Source: Perkinsus olseni
Lineage: Eukaryota; Perkinsozoa; Perkinsida; Perkinsidae
DNA length: 64,000 nt
Assembly (NCBI GenBank): GCA_013115135.1
Contig: JABANP010000063.1
Location: 1 to 64,000 of the forward strand
Direction of reading: 5' to 3'
Below, piece by piece: positions 22,191 to 34,981 of the stretch (position 1 is its first letter; every line of letters starts with the position of its first letter). Below the pieces are notes generated by a model. That model worked only from the letters and a program-made list of their open reading frames with translations. It did no database searches and had not been told where the DNA came from. A program made the position numbers and the translations under genes.

Positions 22191-25100
22191 TCATTGGAAG
22201 AGAAAACAGTAATTATGAATAATCATCTTCATCAATGGTTGATTCTCAATGAACTGTATATGAGCCGCTCGGCCTATGAGTGAATCCAGACTTCGTTCTG
22301 GTAGGTAAAAATTAACATCCAAGCGAATTAGTTTCTCGGGCGCTATCCCGGATACAAGGGACCGAGCCATTTCTGTGTACCTAGGGAACGACGATAACGG
22401 GGCTATTACCAAGCACTGAACTGGCATGGGTGGTATCGGTCTGCTCTGAGAGGTCATGAGAGGATGTTCGTGAATTAGATTTCAACACTAACACGCGCAA
22501 TCACTCCTCACTCACACCGAACCCATCGTTGGCTCCTGTCGCGCCTTGTCCGACACTTCTATGCGTGCAGAATCAAAACCGGCGTATTGATCTTGGCATG
22601 AGGACGCCAGTACCACATGGTGGAACCTGAACCATATAAACTGCCAGCAGAAGCAGTCCCAGGGACTACTGGGGCACTCACCGAGGGAGAATTTGCCCCG
22701 ACTCCTTGGCTAGCCGATAGAGGTAGCACTCCTCGGGTATGTCCGAGTCCGCCATGGTCAGCTGGTGCAAACACTCGGACTTCCGCCAACGTTTGAGAAC
22801 TGATCAGTCGAAAGAGAGCCCTATAAAAGCGTCAATCCCCGACGAGGTTAGAATCATTTCCAAAGTCATCACCGAAGCACGCCCCCGAGGTTGCCCTGCG
22901 CGTTTCGACGAGTTGACGATCAACACGCTGAGTCACAAGCACTTACCCCAGAGGCCACCTTCAATCAGTTTGTTGCTGTTGTACATATACCCAAGGTGTG
23001 GAGCAGACAGACTCAAGAAGGTGAACCTGGAACAACTTTTCAAAAGCCCATACTCTTCGAAAACTATCACTCCATTTTAATGACGTAGCGCCTACCAGAG
23101 CAAAATTTCAACAGGAATCAGCGGTACCTCACGTGAATCAGAGTGATCAGTAGATGACAGTCGTAACATGTATGAACGGCTGCACTAAAATCCGTACTAC
23201 AACTTCTCTGATATCCCCGGCTGATCCGTGAGCGCTGGCAGAGCTGCCCGTACAATGAGTCCGCCAAGAGAGTGTGAAATGAATGAGAGGCGGGTCTGAA
23301 GAAAGGCAGGTGTAAACGGGAGCCATCATAGCTGGGCACTCTCATCTTCCAACCTAACCCTTGAACGGGAACGTTTATCACGCACAAACAACTCCCCCGA
23401 GAGATCATCGACTAGAGGCTTACCAGTGCCGATCCTGGACACCAGTCCGCGATGTAACACGCCACTTCGTCTGCAAGGCGTTGGCCTGTAAACGTCCAGT
23501 ACGGGACCGAAACAGAAGGGAGTGCCTACCCATCTCCGCGATGTTTCCCTCGGTATCCTCTTCATTGCATGAGCTACACAAAAACAACGAATCAGGGAAA
23601 ACGCAGGCTAGGTTGTCTTTGAAGAGCCTCATGTCATAGGAACTGCCTTGAAAGCCATGCACCTGAGCGCGGAAACGTGAGTAGTAGTCAAACCGACAGC
23701 AGAACCCGACGGTACCAAAACGATGAGATGCGACCCTCTGTATGGTTTCGGATCCGTTGCCATCGGTTTCCGTTGCTCGGTGGGTTCTTCAGAGATATCA
23801 CCGCTTCTCGGAGACGACGCGCCGTTTGACTGAAAGGCCACTAGACTTCTCTGGAGAAAGCGGTAGCGCTATGGGACCCACATATTTTTGCTCAAATATA
23901 ATTGGCATTGCCGACATTCCTGTATAGTGATGACCAGGAGCAGGAGGCTCTCCCTCTTTCACAGGGATCGCTAACTGCGTTGTATCCTCGATCAGACACA
24001 GCGGCTTCGGTGGGTTGAAGAAAAACGTCCTGAAAGTGACTGAACGGTGAAGACGGATTCACGTGATAGGCTCTGACATTACTCTCTCACACGGTCGGCT
24101 GCAGCTTTATGAGCCTCCCAGATGTCATCCTCCAGAGGAAACGCCAGGTCCCGACTAGAGTCAACCGTCTGTGTCACGCACGAGTTGCAATGACTAAATC
24201 TGCCAGAGGGAACGCTGCACTTCGCAGGAGGCGGAAGATCTTTCTCCTACTTCTCGATGGTCTTTCTCTCCCATACTCTCCGTAGTCGCTCACAAACCTC
24301 TCGGCAACACAGTGGCAGTACATCGAGCAATCTGAAGAGCGAATGCACAAACGGCGGAACGAACACACGCGCCACTCCTCACCCACGGAGACCATCGTCG
24401 AGACTTCGAGAGGATACTACGAAATTTACCTGTGCCAAAGCTCGAATGAGCTCACTGCTAGCACGTTCATCGTTGCCATGATCTCGATAACATTCGTCGG
24501 TCCGGCTCCTTCAGGCTACAGGAAACACACCATGCGGAGCACTCGTCAATTCATAACCACCAGGGAGAATCGAGAATTGCTCTTGAGTGCTCACCGGCTT
24601 GTGGGGGATACTCAACTTCTCCGCTAACGACTTCTCGTAGCGACCATCCAGGCACCGCTTCGTGACCTCACAGAAAAACTGAGGAGACCAGCAAGCACAG
24701 CCGCCGGTGACGGAAAGCTTCGGTAACATACCGATTCGAGATGGCTGTATGCTCGTTCCATGGCATCCATATACGCAGTCGATCCAGCACAAGTCTTTGG
24801 TGAAGGAACTGATGATTCCTCAGGGTTTGCATCAGTCGTCATCTGAGGAGCAGAGGAGAGATGCCAACGGGGCGCCAGAAGCGTATCGAGAAAGCATTCT
24901 CCCGCGGAACGAGGCTACCAAAGGAAGTGAGTCTTCGTGCTCTTTGCGCGCGGAAGCATTCTCCCCGCGGAATGTCTTGAAACCGAAGCCAGCCACTTAC
25001 ACCGTTCGCTACTTTAAGCTTCAAGAACTCCTCCAGAGTTTTGGGCTCGGCGAGAGAAGCGCAAGGAGGGACTGAAGGTGCTTCGACGTTACGACTCCGT

Positions 25101-26642
25101 TCCTCACCACCCTCCGAAATTGCGTCACTCGTGGAGTCGGATACCGCTCCGGTCTGAGGTGGGGGGAGCCGAAACCTAAGACAGAAGGTAGATGTAGAAC
25201 CCCAGAAGGCGGTTCTTAGAGGCGTCACTGCACCTTCAGCTTACCTGAAGTCTGACAGAGTAGCGCAGATCAGAATTTGTACGGAAGAGAAATGAGCTTC
25301 GTCGAAGATTACCGGGACGTACCTGCGGAACAGGGTACGGCACGAGTGTATCGCAGTTGCATGACACTATTTGTCTGCACTCGTGCAATAGTCAAATATC
25401 ATGATAATGCACTATTTTTGCACTGAGTTGTATCTTGGTTGCAGATGTACCAGAGATACCGAGGACGTTTTCCGAGTGTAAATGACCATAGAGTTAGTCC
25501 GATGTGGTTACCGAAAAACCAACGACACTGACTCACTCATAGATGCCACCTTCGATGTGATGGAGGAGCAGACGCACGGTGGAAGCCACTTTCAATTCGA
25601 CACCACCTGACGATCGCAGGAGGTTCGGCAGTGACTTGAAGCTGCGCGGAATCGCCCGACCGGAAGTGTACACACTTCAGTAGTGGAAGTTCTCGCAGAA
25701 AATGAAGACTCACTTCCTTTGGTAGCCTCGTTCAACATTTTCTCCGACTTCAAATTGATGTTACTGTTGACGCCGCAAGCCTTAAGTTCGGCGTAAAGCA
25801 GATCAATATCACACGCAATCACCTGACTGGCACATGCTGAAACCCTGGCCGACCGTGCCAATCAGATGACATCGAGATGAACCCGTGTGCGGCGCCATGC
25901 ATGACCGTCAGTCTTACTGTTTCACTAGCACGGTCGGCGCTGGATGATGGTTCCGGAATCAGGAGCTCCGATGGGAGTTCTAACCTGGTGAAGAAATAAG
26001 TAGCGAGACTCGAACGAAGAAATTCCGCGATCAGCTCGGGACCCCCTAGACCTTCATCTTACCGGAACTGACAGAAATCTCCGAGCGGCACCTGCTCCTC
26101 GCAGTACCGTACCAAAAAGCTTCGACTATAGAATGCTACCTGAAGATCCGACCACCCATCGAAACAAATACTCCTAGCTGCCTTCAAGCGGAAGACACCT
26201 TACTTCGCTATCAGATATAGATGCTTGCTTCACGTGATGAAAGCTGGGCTTGGGGTGACCACCAGTGACCAACTCCGGCTCCTTGAAAATCTCACGGCCT
26301 CCAGGATCTGAGCAAATTAATATTCACCCGTCAAAACTGTTGCGATTTCGTAGAGCACCTTTCGAACGGATAGCGAACCAGTTGAATGGCAATGCGAATA
26401 TCCCTGGATCCATCTCCGCAGTACCACCGCCGACGGAACCTTCACTCGCATTCGATTCTGACGATGTCCCCTGCCTTGGCACTGATAACTGGGCACAGAG
26501 ACTTTAACGCAAGCTACGTTCTCGCACGGCTTGCGTTTTTTCTTACCCGAGCTCTAAGCTGGTACAGGCCTTGATGGTACAAGTCAACATTTCTGAATTC
26601 ATCAAAATGGATCAAAACTTCAATGACGCCGTGGAGAGGCAT
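22191..26642 (-). CDS. FAM135-like alpha/beta-hydrolase (putative lipase)
   Basis: FAM135 proteins combine an N-terminal DUF3657-type region with a C-terminal serine-lipase fold. Exon 1 (26547..26642) starts MPLHGVIEVLIHFDEF and RNVDLYHQGLYQLRAR, the typical FAM135 opening. The C-terminal part gives LIVLVPSG/VHGFQGSSYDMRLF with NEEDTEGNIAEMG, then the nucleophile elbow SFISHSLGGLIVRAAL (about 23270). These are followed by FLSLSAPHLGYMYNS, the Asp-bearing strand HVVLASSCQDQYAGFDSARI, and the end LDSLIGRAAHIQFIENQPLM (stop at 22191..22193). The middle exons (23900..26500) are poorly conserved and unresolved. A 29-bp inverted repeat sits inside this middle part. Confidence 0.8.
24908..24936. repeat. 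29-bp inverted repeat, copy 1
   Basis: The 29-mer starting AACGAGGCTACCAAAGGAAG and ending TGAGTCTTC is found here on plus, and exactly on minus at 25724..25752, about 790 bp away. It contains AAGTGAGT, which resembles a splice donor. The flanking motif CATTCTCCCGCGGAA is repeated directly near 24892 and 24955. Confidence 0.9.
25724..25752. repeat. 29-bp inverted repeat, copy 2
   Basis: The exact reverse complement of 24908..24936. On minus, the coding direction of the surrounding FAM135-like gene, it sits at the end of an exon-like frame reading LNEATKG just before a GTGAGT donor. Confidence 0.9.
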
Positions 26643-27225
26643 TTGACCTTGAAGGTGGAGGAGGATATAGAAAACAAATCTGGACAACCCTGGGCAACCT
26701 TGAAGGACGACTTCCAGGCTGAAAGTACCATTCGCTAGGGAGTAGCGTGCAGCATTATTGCACAGCGTACTACGATACCACACGATGACAGTCGCCGTCG
26801 GACACCATTTCCCCAGGAATTGTCAGTACTGTCGTCTCGGTCTATTTTCTCTGTCCTCTCTCGACCCTTATTGGCAGTAGTTTTCTTTCCTATCGTGTCA
26901 GTGCCAATCACGTGCCATCTATTGTGTGCCTGTGTGTGAATGCCAGTAGAAGTTATTTTAAGTTGATGAGTACTAACGGTCCCATGACTCAGTATCTGTA
27001 TCGCTGCCAAAGTGTCTTATCACAGCCTGTGAGTGCACGTTGCGTTTGGTACACGCAACAGGTCCTGTTGAACAGGACCGTCCCTCCGCCCTCGATGACA
27101 TAGCGGGCGGGTCGATGATGGGTGTCTGTGTCGAAACAAGGGGGATGCAATAATAGGATATCTCCTTCTGTTTACAAGAACAAAGATTCCACTAGAACTC
27201 CCGAAACTTGAAGACAAGAGGCGAG
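26643..27225. other. Upstream region of the FAM135-like gene
   Basis: The gap between the lipase start and the end of the kinase gene, both on minus. No coding signal was recognised; it probably contains the lipase promoter and the kinase 3' UTR. Confidence 0.5.
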
Positions 27226-29720
27226 TCAGAATTTGGTCATGCGAGAGTTGCCTTTGCCGAGGAGAACAAAAACTCGGCCGATGCCACCATTGACCGTTAC
27301 GAATAATTTATCAGAGTCATTTCCTCGTACTAGGTCGGTGATCTCAACAGCGAACGCGGGCAACCCGGGATAGCTCGCCCGGAGTGCCCTCATCCTGTGT
27401 AATAGGGGCTGCAACTTCGATATCACTTCACTCACTTCAGACCTATCAACAGCGCGCCATATGAACTCCACATGACGCGCTAGAGAGACCCACAACTTTA
27501 CACGTCCCTTCACTTTGCGGACCAATACTTCCCGGTCCACGGACAAAAACGTGATCATCTTCGGTGGCAACGGCACTCGCTCGCCCGACCCCCGTCCATT
27601 CCCCGAAACGCCACCTTTGACGCCGGTCTGCCCTGGTCTACTCCCCCTCGCGGAGAGACTACTCAGTCGTTGCTCGAGCGTCCTCCCAGGAACAATCGTG
27701 GCATTGCTACTACTACTGCCGCCGCCGGGATAGACCGATGAAGTTGTATCGTCGAGGCCGTACGCGGCGGTCAGGGCGAGACCAAGTACAGAGTGATCTG
27801 TGAAAGCCGCGGAGCGGTGATCACAAGCCACATTAGGGGGACACTGCATGGGAGTGCACAGGCCGAGGCCTCCATTCACCGACATAAAAATCTTACCATC
27901 ACCTGGGTTCACTGCGAGCATATCGGACACCTCAACGGCGATATTGCCAGTTTCTCTCCCTCTGGCAACCTGCACGCTAGAGAGTTCAGTTCTCAATTGG
28001 CGGCTTTGAAGCCCTCTCAGAAAGGCGCCAGCCTTATCCCGTGGTATGCCGTGAGGGTCCCAAGAGAAGCATGTTGCTGCGGCTTTCAGACTAACCCAGA
28101 CCGGAGGCTCGCCAGGCTGTAGGCTGATACGCTCTATCAGTTCCCTCCCACTCAACGCCCTTGTCTCGCCCACCGGCGCATCCACGTTGAAATCATCGCT
28201 CTCCTGCATCCATCTGCAAGCATAGATCTGATCGAACCCCCAGCGCCTGTCCGGATCAGGGTCTAGCAGACCCAGCATGGCCTCCATCACCCACGGATTC
28301 ATTGGCCTGAGAGGCCCTTGTATGCGAAGGCGGCCAGGAGTGTCACTGTAGTCCATGGAAGGTGCTCTGCCTTGATAGACTTGATGCAGTATAACCCCCA
28401 AACCCCATAGATCGACCTTGGCTGTATACTCCTGATGCAGTATAACCTCAGGGGCGGCGTACTGCTCCGTCCCGAAAAACCTATGCCTTTCCTCACCGTC
28501 GAGCTCCGAGCTCTGTTCCAACCCCGTAGAGGTTCGAGCGAAGGCGGCCATACCGAAATCTAGTAGGCGAGCGTTATCGTTGCTGTCTATCATAACATTC
28601 TCAGCCTTGATGTCTCTGTGCCACACCGAATGAGCGTGACTGTATTCCAGCGCCAGGCAAAGTTGAAGCATCCACTTTCGCATGCGCAAGGGGTCAACTG
28701 CGCCGTGGTACCGTTCCATGGCGAGAACCTAGGCGAACATGTCGGAAGCCTGCGCGCCTTCGCCTGCCAACTACCTCCACGAGATCCATCCCTACAGGGT
28801 GAACTGCTTCGAACAGAAGACAAAGTAGACAGTCGGTGAGGATGAAGTCGCAGAGCTGAACGATATAGGGGTGTGTTACTGAGCTTTGTAGTCGCGATAA
28901 AGTCTCCGCCTCAATCTGAGAAAGACGAACGAGTTCCGGAGCACCAAGTGAGCCAGAACTTACCAGAACATTGTTATCAATCGGCTTCATCTTCGCGACG
29001 TAGTCCGAGCCGTTCTTTGAGCAATAGACAACCCACGCCTCCCCTCCCTGCACGTCGTCTGGGAGAGGACTTATGTCTTCGTACCTGATGACGCCCGGAT
29101 GAGAGCGGGCGGCTAGCAAACAACCGAGCACGGGCACGCGCAGAACAACACAAAAGAGAGAACCTGCAACTGGCTCGGGAATAGGTACCCCCGATCTCTC
29201 AAGAGGTCCATCATTCGCTTCTGAGCCAATGCTTGTTGACGGTCCTCTTCGGTTAGCCTCACGTCACCAGGGTATAGCCAACGGTCTTCGAAGTCCGCAC
29301 TGTACTCCATCGACCCACATAGATCAACGCCACTAGCGTGCATAGAATCACAAGGTGCGGCAACTCTGTGAGAGAAGTCGAACTGTCCTGAACCTGAACA
29401 GTGGGAGTCGATGAACCGCATGCTTGACGCAGGAGAAAGTAAAAGCAAGAAACCCCCACCGGGGCCCTAGCTAAGGAGGAGCGGAGGGGCTCTAGCATAG
29501 ATACTACATAGTATATTCTCGTCAGGCTTAGGTAAGTTTATGACCGGCGCCGGCCTTTCCTCCTTGGTACGACGACCTCCACGATAGGCCGCGGGTATGG
29601 AGGCGTTGTCGAAGCAACGCCCCTGGATGTAGTGATGGTGCCCGGACGGGTGGGGCATAGTTACCCAGGCAAGGGCAAACACAAGCACTGCGAGAAAGGC
29701 TACGACAAATTCATCTTAGG
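27226..29720 (-). CDS. Ser/Thr protein kinase with duplicated C-terminal module
   Basis: Kinase hallmarks in order: SDYVAKMKP (beta-3 lysine), SQIEAETLSRL (helix-C Glu), hinge LVEVLAMER across a spliced junction, HRDIKAENVMI (catalytic loop), DFGMAAF, APEVI and VDLWGLGVILHQVYQG. The glycine-rich loop is degenerate (GGEAWVVYCSKNG). The last large exon is 27226..28725 or so. After the kinase come two copies of a module of about 90 aa with shared signatures: PVWVSLKAA with FAVE/VEVSDMLAV and FMSVNGGLG, then KLWVSLARH with FAVEITDLV and FVTVNGGIG. Upstream exons (29113..29448 and 29467..29720) include a hydrophobic run VVAFLAVLVFALAWV that may be a signal anchor; its start codon is unresolved. 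Confidence 0.8.
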
Positions 29721-29796
29721 GACCCTAAACCACGAACTGGTCTTGGCGGCCTTCTCATCGAATCCAGTATGAGCTCAGTCAGTACTGTCCTGCTCG

Positions 29797-32611
29797 TTAG
29801 TGGCACTTCTTGGGCGCCTCCCTCCAGAACACCAACGTATCGCCCTTAGAAACGTCACGTAGTATTAAAATGGAGGCGAGCTGCTTCTTGCCACTCAAAA
29901 TAAATGACGAACCCCACAAGAAGACATCCAGCGTGTTCAATCCCTACACCATCCACAGCTGGTCTGATGCAACTGCGCGAGTGCTCCGCTTACTTCACTC
30001 CACCGCTGCAGCCTCCGCCTCCGAATTCTCTAATTGAGCGGCCTCAAACAACCGCTGTTTCTCTTGTCTCAAGGCATGCAGAATATCGGTAACCTGTGCC
30101 GATATGTAGCATACCATAATACGCGCTACACCTGCGAATCGCCCACCTGCGGAAGCTCCGAGATCAAGTCCTTGAAAGCTAGCATCCATTCTATGACGGC
30201 CTCTGCATCCCTGGGCCCCCACGATGGATGTATATAGCGATCGAGCTTGCAACAGCGGCTGTACTGAGTACCGTAGTAGTGGTACCTGATCCAGTGTCCG
30301 CGTCTGATCACCTTAAGTTACCCAGAAAGGCTAGGTGCGCCGGAGAACATCGGAAACCAAAGGAAATATGAAATCAAAGAAAATATGAAATCAAAGAAAA
30401 CATTGGAAATATGAAACGCAATTGCTCTATCAAACCCACTTATTATGGGGATGACAGAGATGAACGATTCTTTACCAACGGCTGAAAGACGCTCACGAAG
30501 ATACAGGGCAAGGCGCAGAGAATCGCCATGCCACAGTAGTTCGGGCGAAAAGCCACCCCACCGGGCTCACCTGACTGGGTTGGTGCATGGGAATTCCTTC
30601 GACAGGTGGTTCAGGCATTTGCCGAAGTCCAACTCGGAAGTGTCTTCTGAGAGTAATAGCTGCTATCACCAGCAACCCATTCTACAGAATGGCTGAACAC
30701 CCGTCCAAACTACTCCGGGCGCAGAAAGCTAAGACACACCGAAACTCACCATTATTCTCTGTTTCGCTCTCGTCTAACGCCTCTGCCTTACGCAGGCCGA
30801 TATCCGGTATCTCCGCATCGTGACGTAGCGTGCCAATTCCCCCTCCGTTCTTCTTCGAGCTCTCTATACAATTACCTGAACAACAGTATCCAAGAGAACC
30901 AACCCGTGCCGCGACAAGGTAGAGGGACAGATCCGCTGAAGGTCTCCAAAGGTGAATAGCGAAGTGTTGGCTGAGACACCGAGTATGCTCCTGCCGTTAC
31001 TACCAGGATCTCGAGCACCAGGACTCTCCTTCTCCTCGATCAACTCTCGCTGGAGCTGGACCTGCCTAGCCTGTTCTCTGTGAGCGACCAGTGGTATCTC
31101 CGCGATCTGATGATGAGAACAACGGCGCTAAGGGATTTAGCAGATTCGCGCTCCCGCCCGAGTGTCAGCAACACCATCGTGAGCACTCGCCAACGCCTTA
31201 CATATGCTATGGTTTCGTCCACTGTGGAGCCATGCTCGATCATCACATCAGTAACGAATTCGAACGGGCTACAGAGGTTGCCGGAGTAGTGGAGAATCTT
31301 AACTCCTGAATTACAATTGACCACACTCAGTACTGGCAAGACGCGGGCGCAATAATGGCGGGACCAACCTGGGAAATGTCTTTGCAGTTGTAGTGATGCC
31401 ACTCCGCAGATCCGTACTGGTTGAGATGGATTTGGAAATTGTACCGGCAGCTTATATGGCTCCACTGTTGATGACTTCGACTAGCATACCATCTCGTGAG
31501 ATACCTGAAGGAAATAGCACCATATGGCAAGGGGACCGATGATGATGAGAATGCCCTACTCCTGCTCAGCGCCACATGTCGGCCAGTGTGCGGGGTTGTT
31601 GTAGTAGGAAACCTCGTCCATCATGCAATTAAAGACCTGATCGAGTATGTTTCATTTATTCATCTGGCTCCCGAATGCGAGATCAAGGCACAACAGGGCG
31701 GACCTCTTTCGATGGCTCCAAGAGCATGCAACCACCGTTGATACCCGTTATCTGTCTATGGCCGTTCCAGAATGACGTCACCGGCACCTTGGCACCTGTT
31801 CGCGAAGCGATGAGGACGATTCGGGCTCTTGTAGGGCTACCATGTCTCGGAGGGAAAGTTCCCCGCACGAGAGCCGGCAGGAGGTTGAAGGTCAAAAATC
31901 TCATCAATATTGTCTCGGACCAGCATATCGCTATCGAGCAAGCAGACTTTGGAGTACTCGGTGAGTTCTAGCACGCGAAGCTTGGTGAAGACGTCCTTGA
32001 ACCTGAGCGACATACGAAATGACCGGTCTTGCGGGGGAACTATAGGGAATCCGTTGGCGCTCAGTGACCTCCCGTGCTGAACTGATCTATCTAATAGGTG
32101 ACCGCAACTGAGCAGGTATACGAGCACACAAGGCCTGTCACCGCTAACGCCTAGACGATCATCAATGATTCAAGGTGTGCACGCGGAAGCGCCCCATCGA
32201 CAGATGACTGAGACCAAAGGAGAGATACCTACCGGCTTCCCTTGAAGTTGAGGAACAGCCTTGGAGAGACGTTCCGTATGTATTCAACTTCCCGACAATC
32301 CCATACCCTCCGCAGACTATCGAGGAACTCCACAGGCACATCGGCGGTGTGTAGGAGCACCATATCATGCTGTGTTCGCCCTCGATGCTTCAGCGACCAC
32401 CCGAGTACCTTGATGCGTCGCATGAAACTCGACCCGGGACAACGTGGAAGCAGCGGACGATTCTCTCGAGCGAGACGAAGCCTGTTACCATGGCGCCAAC
32501 GAAGTAGTCCGCTCCATTCCCATACATAACGGTGACCCACGCGTTCCTCGAACGGCGGCGGCGAGGTGGGGGACGGCGACTGGCAACAGAAAGGTTCTCA
32601 GAGTATTTCAT
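29797..32611 (-). CDS. GT8 (glycogenin/galactinol-synthase-like) glycosyltransferase
   Basis: Starts MKYSENLSVASRRPPPRR at 32611. GT8 signatures follow: NAWVTVMYGNGADYFVGAM, then (after an intron from GTAACAGG to ATCAAG) VLGWSLKHRGRTQHDMVLLH, TADVPVEFLDSLRRVWD, FTKLRVLELTEYSKV and CLLDSDMLVRDNIDEIFDLQ (the DxD metal motif). Next comes ITGINGGCMLLEPSKE, and near 31300 VNCNSGVKILHYSG. These enzymes transfer a sugar from a nucleotide-sugar donor using Mn2+. The remaining 3' exons (DAEAVIEWMLAFKDLISELP, then ILSGKKQLASILIL, ending EAPKKCH) are attached by position and strand only and could belong to another gene. Confidence 0.8.
30361..30417. repeat. Short A-rich direct repeats
   Basis: Three near-copies of GAAATATGAAA, two of them followed by TCAAAGAAAA, within 57 bp. 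They lie probably within an intron or UTR of the GT8 gene. Confidence 0.7.
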
Positions 32612-33338
32612 TATAGGCAGAAGCAAATCACACAAGAAGAATTCACAGCGCTCTGACAGCTTTCGGCCCCCCTATTACGGAGGTCCGGAGGAGGACACGG
32701 CAGTGGCGCTCTGTGATGGTATAGGTTTGACTTCGACGTATATCGGCTTAAAGCAGTTGGGACATCCGACCTCAGTCAAGGGATGTGAATGAGCTCCAGC
32801 AGCAGCATCAGGAATGGGTATGGTTGTTCCGGTCTTCAACGTTCGACCTCGAAAGGCAGCTATTCTCTCCCTGGCGGACCAACTGTACCAGTCTGTAACG
32901 GCAGATACTCTCACGAAGGCCTATCTCGACAAGTTGAGTAGGCCCGTACGAGTTCAATATTCGCGCAGCATCACCGAGACTATCAACGAGCGGCTGAGCA
33001 TAGAAAGCCCTCTCCGCGAATGGAGCTTCGAAGGATCTCCACCGGCCCACCCAAATACTACCCTCCATATTCCACGCTACCAGTCGAATGCAGCTCGCTC
33101 TCAGATCATCATTATTCGGTCAAGTCCAGCTGACGAGCTTCCTCATCATGAGTACTGCTACCACATTTCGAGGTAAACGCATCTGTGGAATCGTTGGCTT
33201 TGCGGGGTGGGATATCCGCGGTGGTCGCAGCCTGCCATAAATAGAGCTATCGGATGATCGACAATGTAACCCATTGAAGGCGGTCAAGCGAACGGGACTA
33301 GAGCTTTAGGGCCAGCCATGCTGAGTTGGAAGAATCTC
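32612..33338. other. Upstream of the GT8 gene; one unassigned frame
   Basis: A plus-strand open frame at 32814..33176 starts MGMVVPVFNVRPRKAAIL, and a minus frame overlaps it. Neither shows a conserved motif. Divergent transcription from this gap is possible but unsupported. Confidence 0.3.
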
Positions 33339-33557
33339 TTAACGACCAATCTCGTGTACGACCTCTGAGTCGATCAATCCCTTCAGCCTGTCCAAAACAG
33401 CCCGTTGCTGCTCTCGTGTGCCGTTCCTCTTCACATCCTCAATAAGTCGTCTAAATAGGTCGCTCTCTCGCTCCGGACCTACGGAATTAATACTTCCTGC
33501 TATGAGCAAGACGAAGATGAGTGAGGTGTCCGCGGAACAGAGACTGAGAAAGTTCAT
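33339..33557 (-). CDS. Small putative secreted protein (72 aa)
   Basis: A complete ATG-to-stop frame. Residues 1 to about 26 form a signal-peptide-like segment (CSADTSLIFVLLIAGSINS). The rest is a charged helical peptide (ESDLFRRLIEDVKRNGTREQ, then QRAVLDRLKGLIDSEVVHEI). No cysteine pairs are present after the signal. It stands alone between intergenic stretches; it could be a first exon of a longer gene. No family is recognised. Confidence 0.45.
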   Translation of the reverse strand: MNFLSLCSADTSLIFVLLIAGSINSVGPERESDLFRRLIEDVKRNGTREQQRAVLDRLKGLIDSEVVHEIGR

Positions 33558-34981
33558 GACTTATGTAGTCCTCCGACTGCTATGGAAGTGCCCGTGAACG
33601 TGGACGAAATGAATAATGATTGTATTACCATCGGGTAAGCTTGCCGTACTGATCGTGCTCTCCGGAGAGCCTTGGGCGACGGGGAGGTCAAGAGGCATGA
33701 GCAGCAGTCAACTACTTCCCGAAAGATGGAAATCCAGAGCGTTGCTTAGCTGAAACCTGCATTCACTCTCAAACGAAAATCAAAACGGAACGAAACAGTA
33801 GTCCACCATATCGATGGGATATGCTCACACCGTGAGTACTGCGATCAGCACATGAACGTGGTCGGCCTTCACAGTTCGGTTGACTGCACAGACCAAGACG
33901 CTGAGCATACTTGTCACCATGGATCTGCTACCCCGCAAAGCCCTGAGCGCTCATCTATCATCTACCATCCATATCAACTTCCGAATGTGATACGGTCGTA
34001 GGAGAGCGACAGCTTCCGTGACAAATGCAATGCGGTGAATCTAGACGGAGCAGTGCCCGGATGAGTTTACGGTCCTCGCTCGACTCCACGCTGTTGATTG
34101 CGCTGACTCAGAACACGACTCGGGTTATTTCCACAGAGTACCGCCTCTTTGTGGCACAGACCGCACCAGATGCATTAGTCACCAACTTGCCGCCGGCGAC
34201 TAGACGAAGGAAAGTCATGAGGAGGGAACGACAGGGGAAACATGAAGTCCTACCGTGGGATTAGCGAATCCGAATTCAAGCAGGCAGCGAGCAATGGCGG
34301 GTAGCAAGTCCAAACGACGACTATGATAGCTGTTGCCAACAGCCTGTTGACTCAGTCTCGAGAGTTTATCCGCGATGCACGATTTGAGTTGGACGATCGA
34401 ATCACACACTCTACTTAGGCTGATGCTCTAGTGCATTGCATGCTGTTCACGTCGAGAATTTTTTTGACTCAGCAAGATCAACCAGGGCTTTGAGAGCTAG
34501 TCTCAATCGTAGACAGAATGAGAGAGGAGGAAGTCCCGGACGTCTCTGCCTTCCTCAGCGGTGGCTCCCTTCGGACAGCCAAGGACGGAATCTGGCACAG
34601 ACGGCGGATGCACGAGGGCTAATAGACCACCACGGAAAGCGACGCTCGAAATGCTCTCTATTCATTCAACCACAAACCCCTCGACCCAGCAATGCGATCG
34701 ACAAGCCCCGGGAGGTAACCTTTGAGAATAACGTTGAGTGAGTCTGTCAGCCTCAGCTTGGCCGTCCTCCAAACCTGTTCAACAGAGACGCTCAGTCGGA
34801 TGCACACCCATCACTTCCCCCAGGCGAATATTAAATCAGAAACTCGCACAAAGTAACGATGATATCACACATATAAAAGGAGTCACGACTAGCGTCCCAG
34901 AGTACCGAAATAAGGATGGACTTGAGTACTGTAATGGTTTTACCAATGTTACACAAATACTACACCTAACAAGCGCTGCCC
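33558..34981. other. Intergenic, nothing recognised
   Basis: About 1.4 kb with only short frames on either strand and no conserved motif. It ends at the stop codon of the minus-strand La-like gene. Confidence 0.5.
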
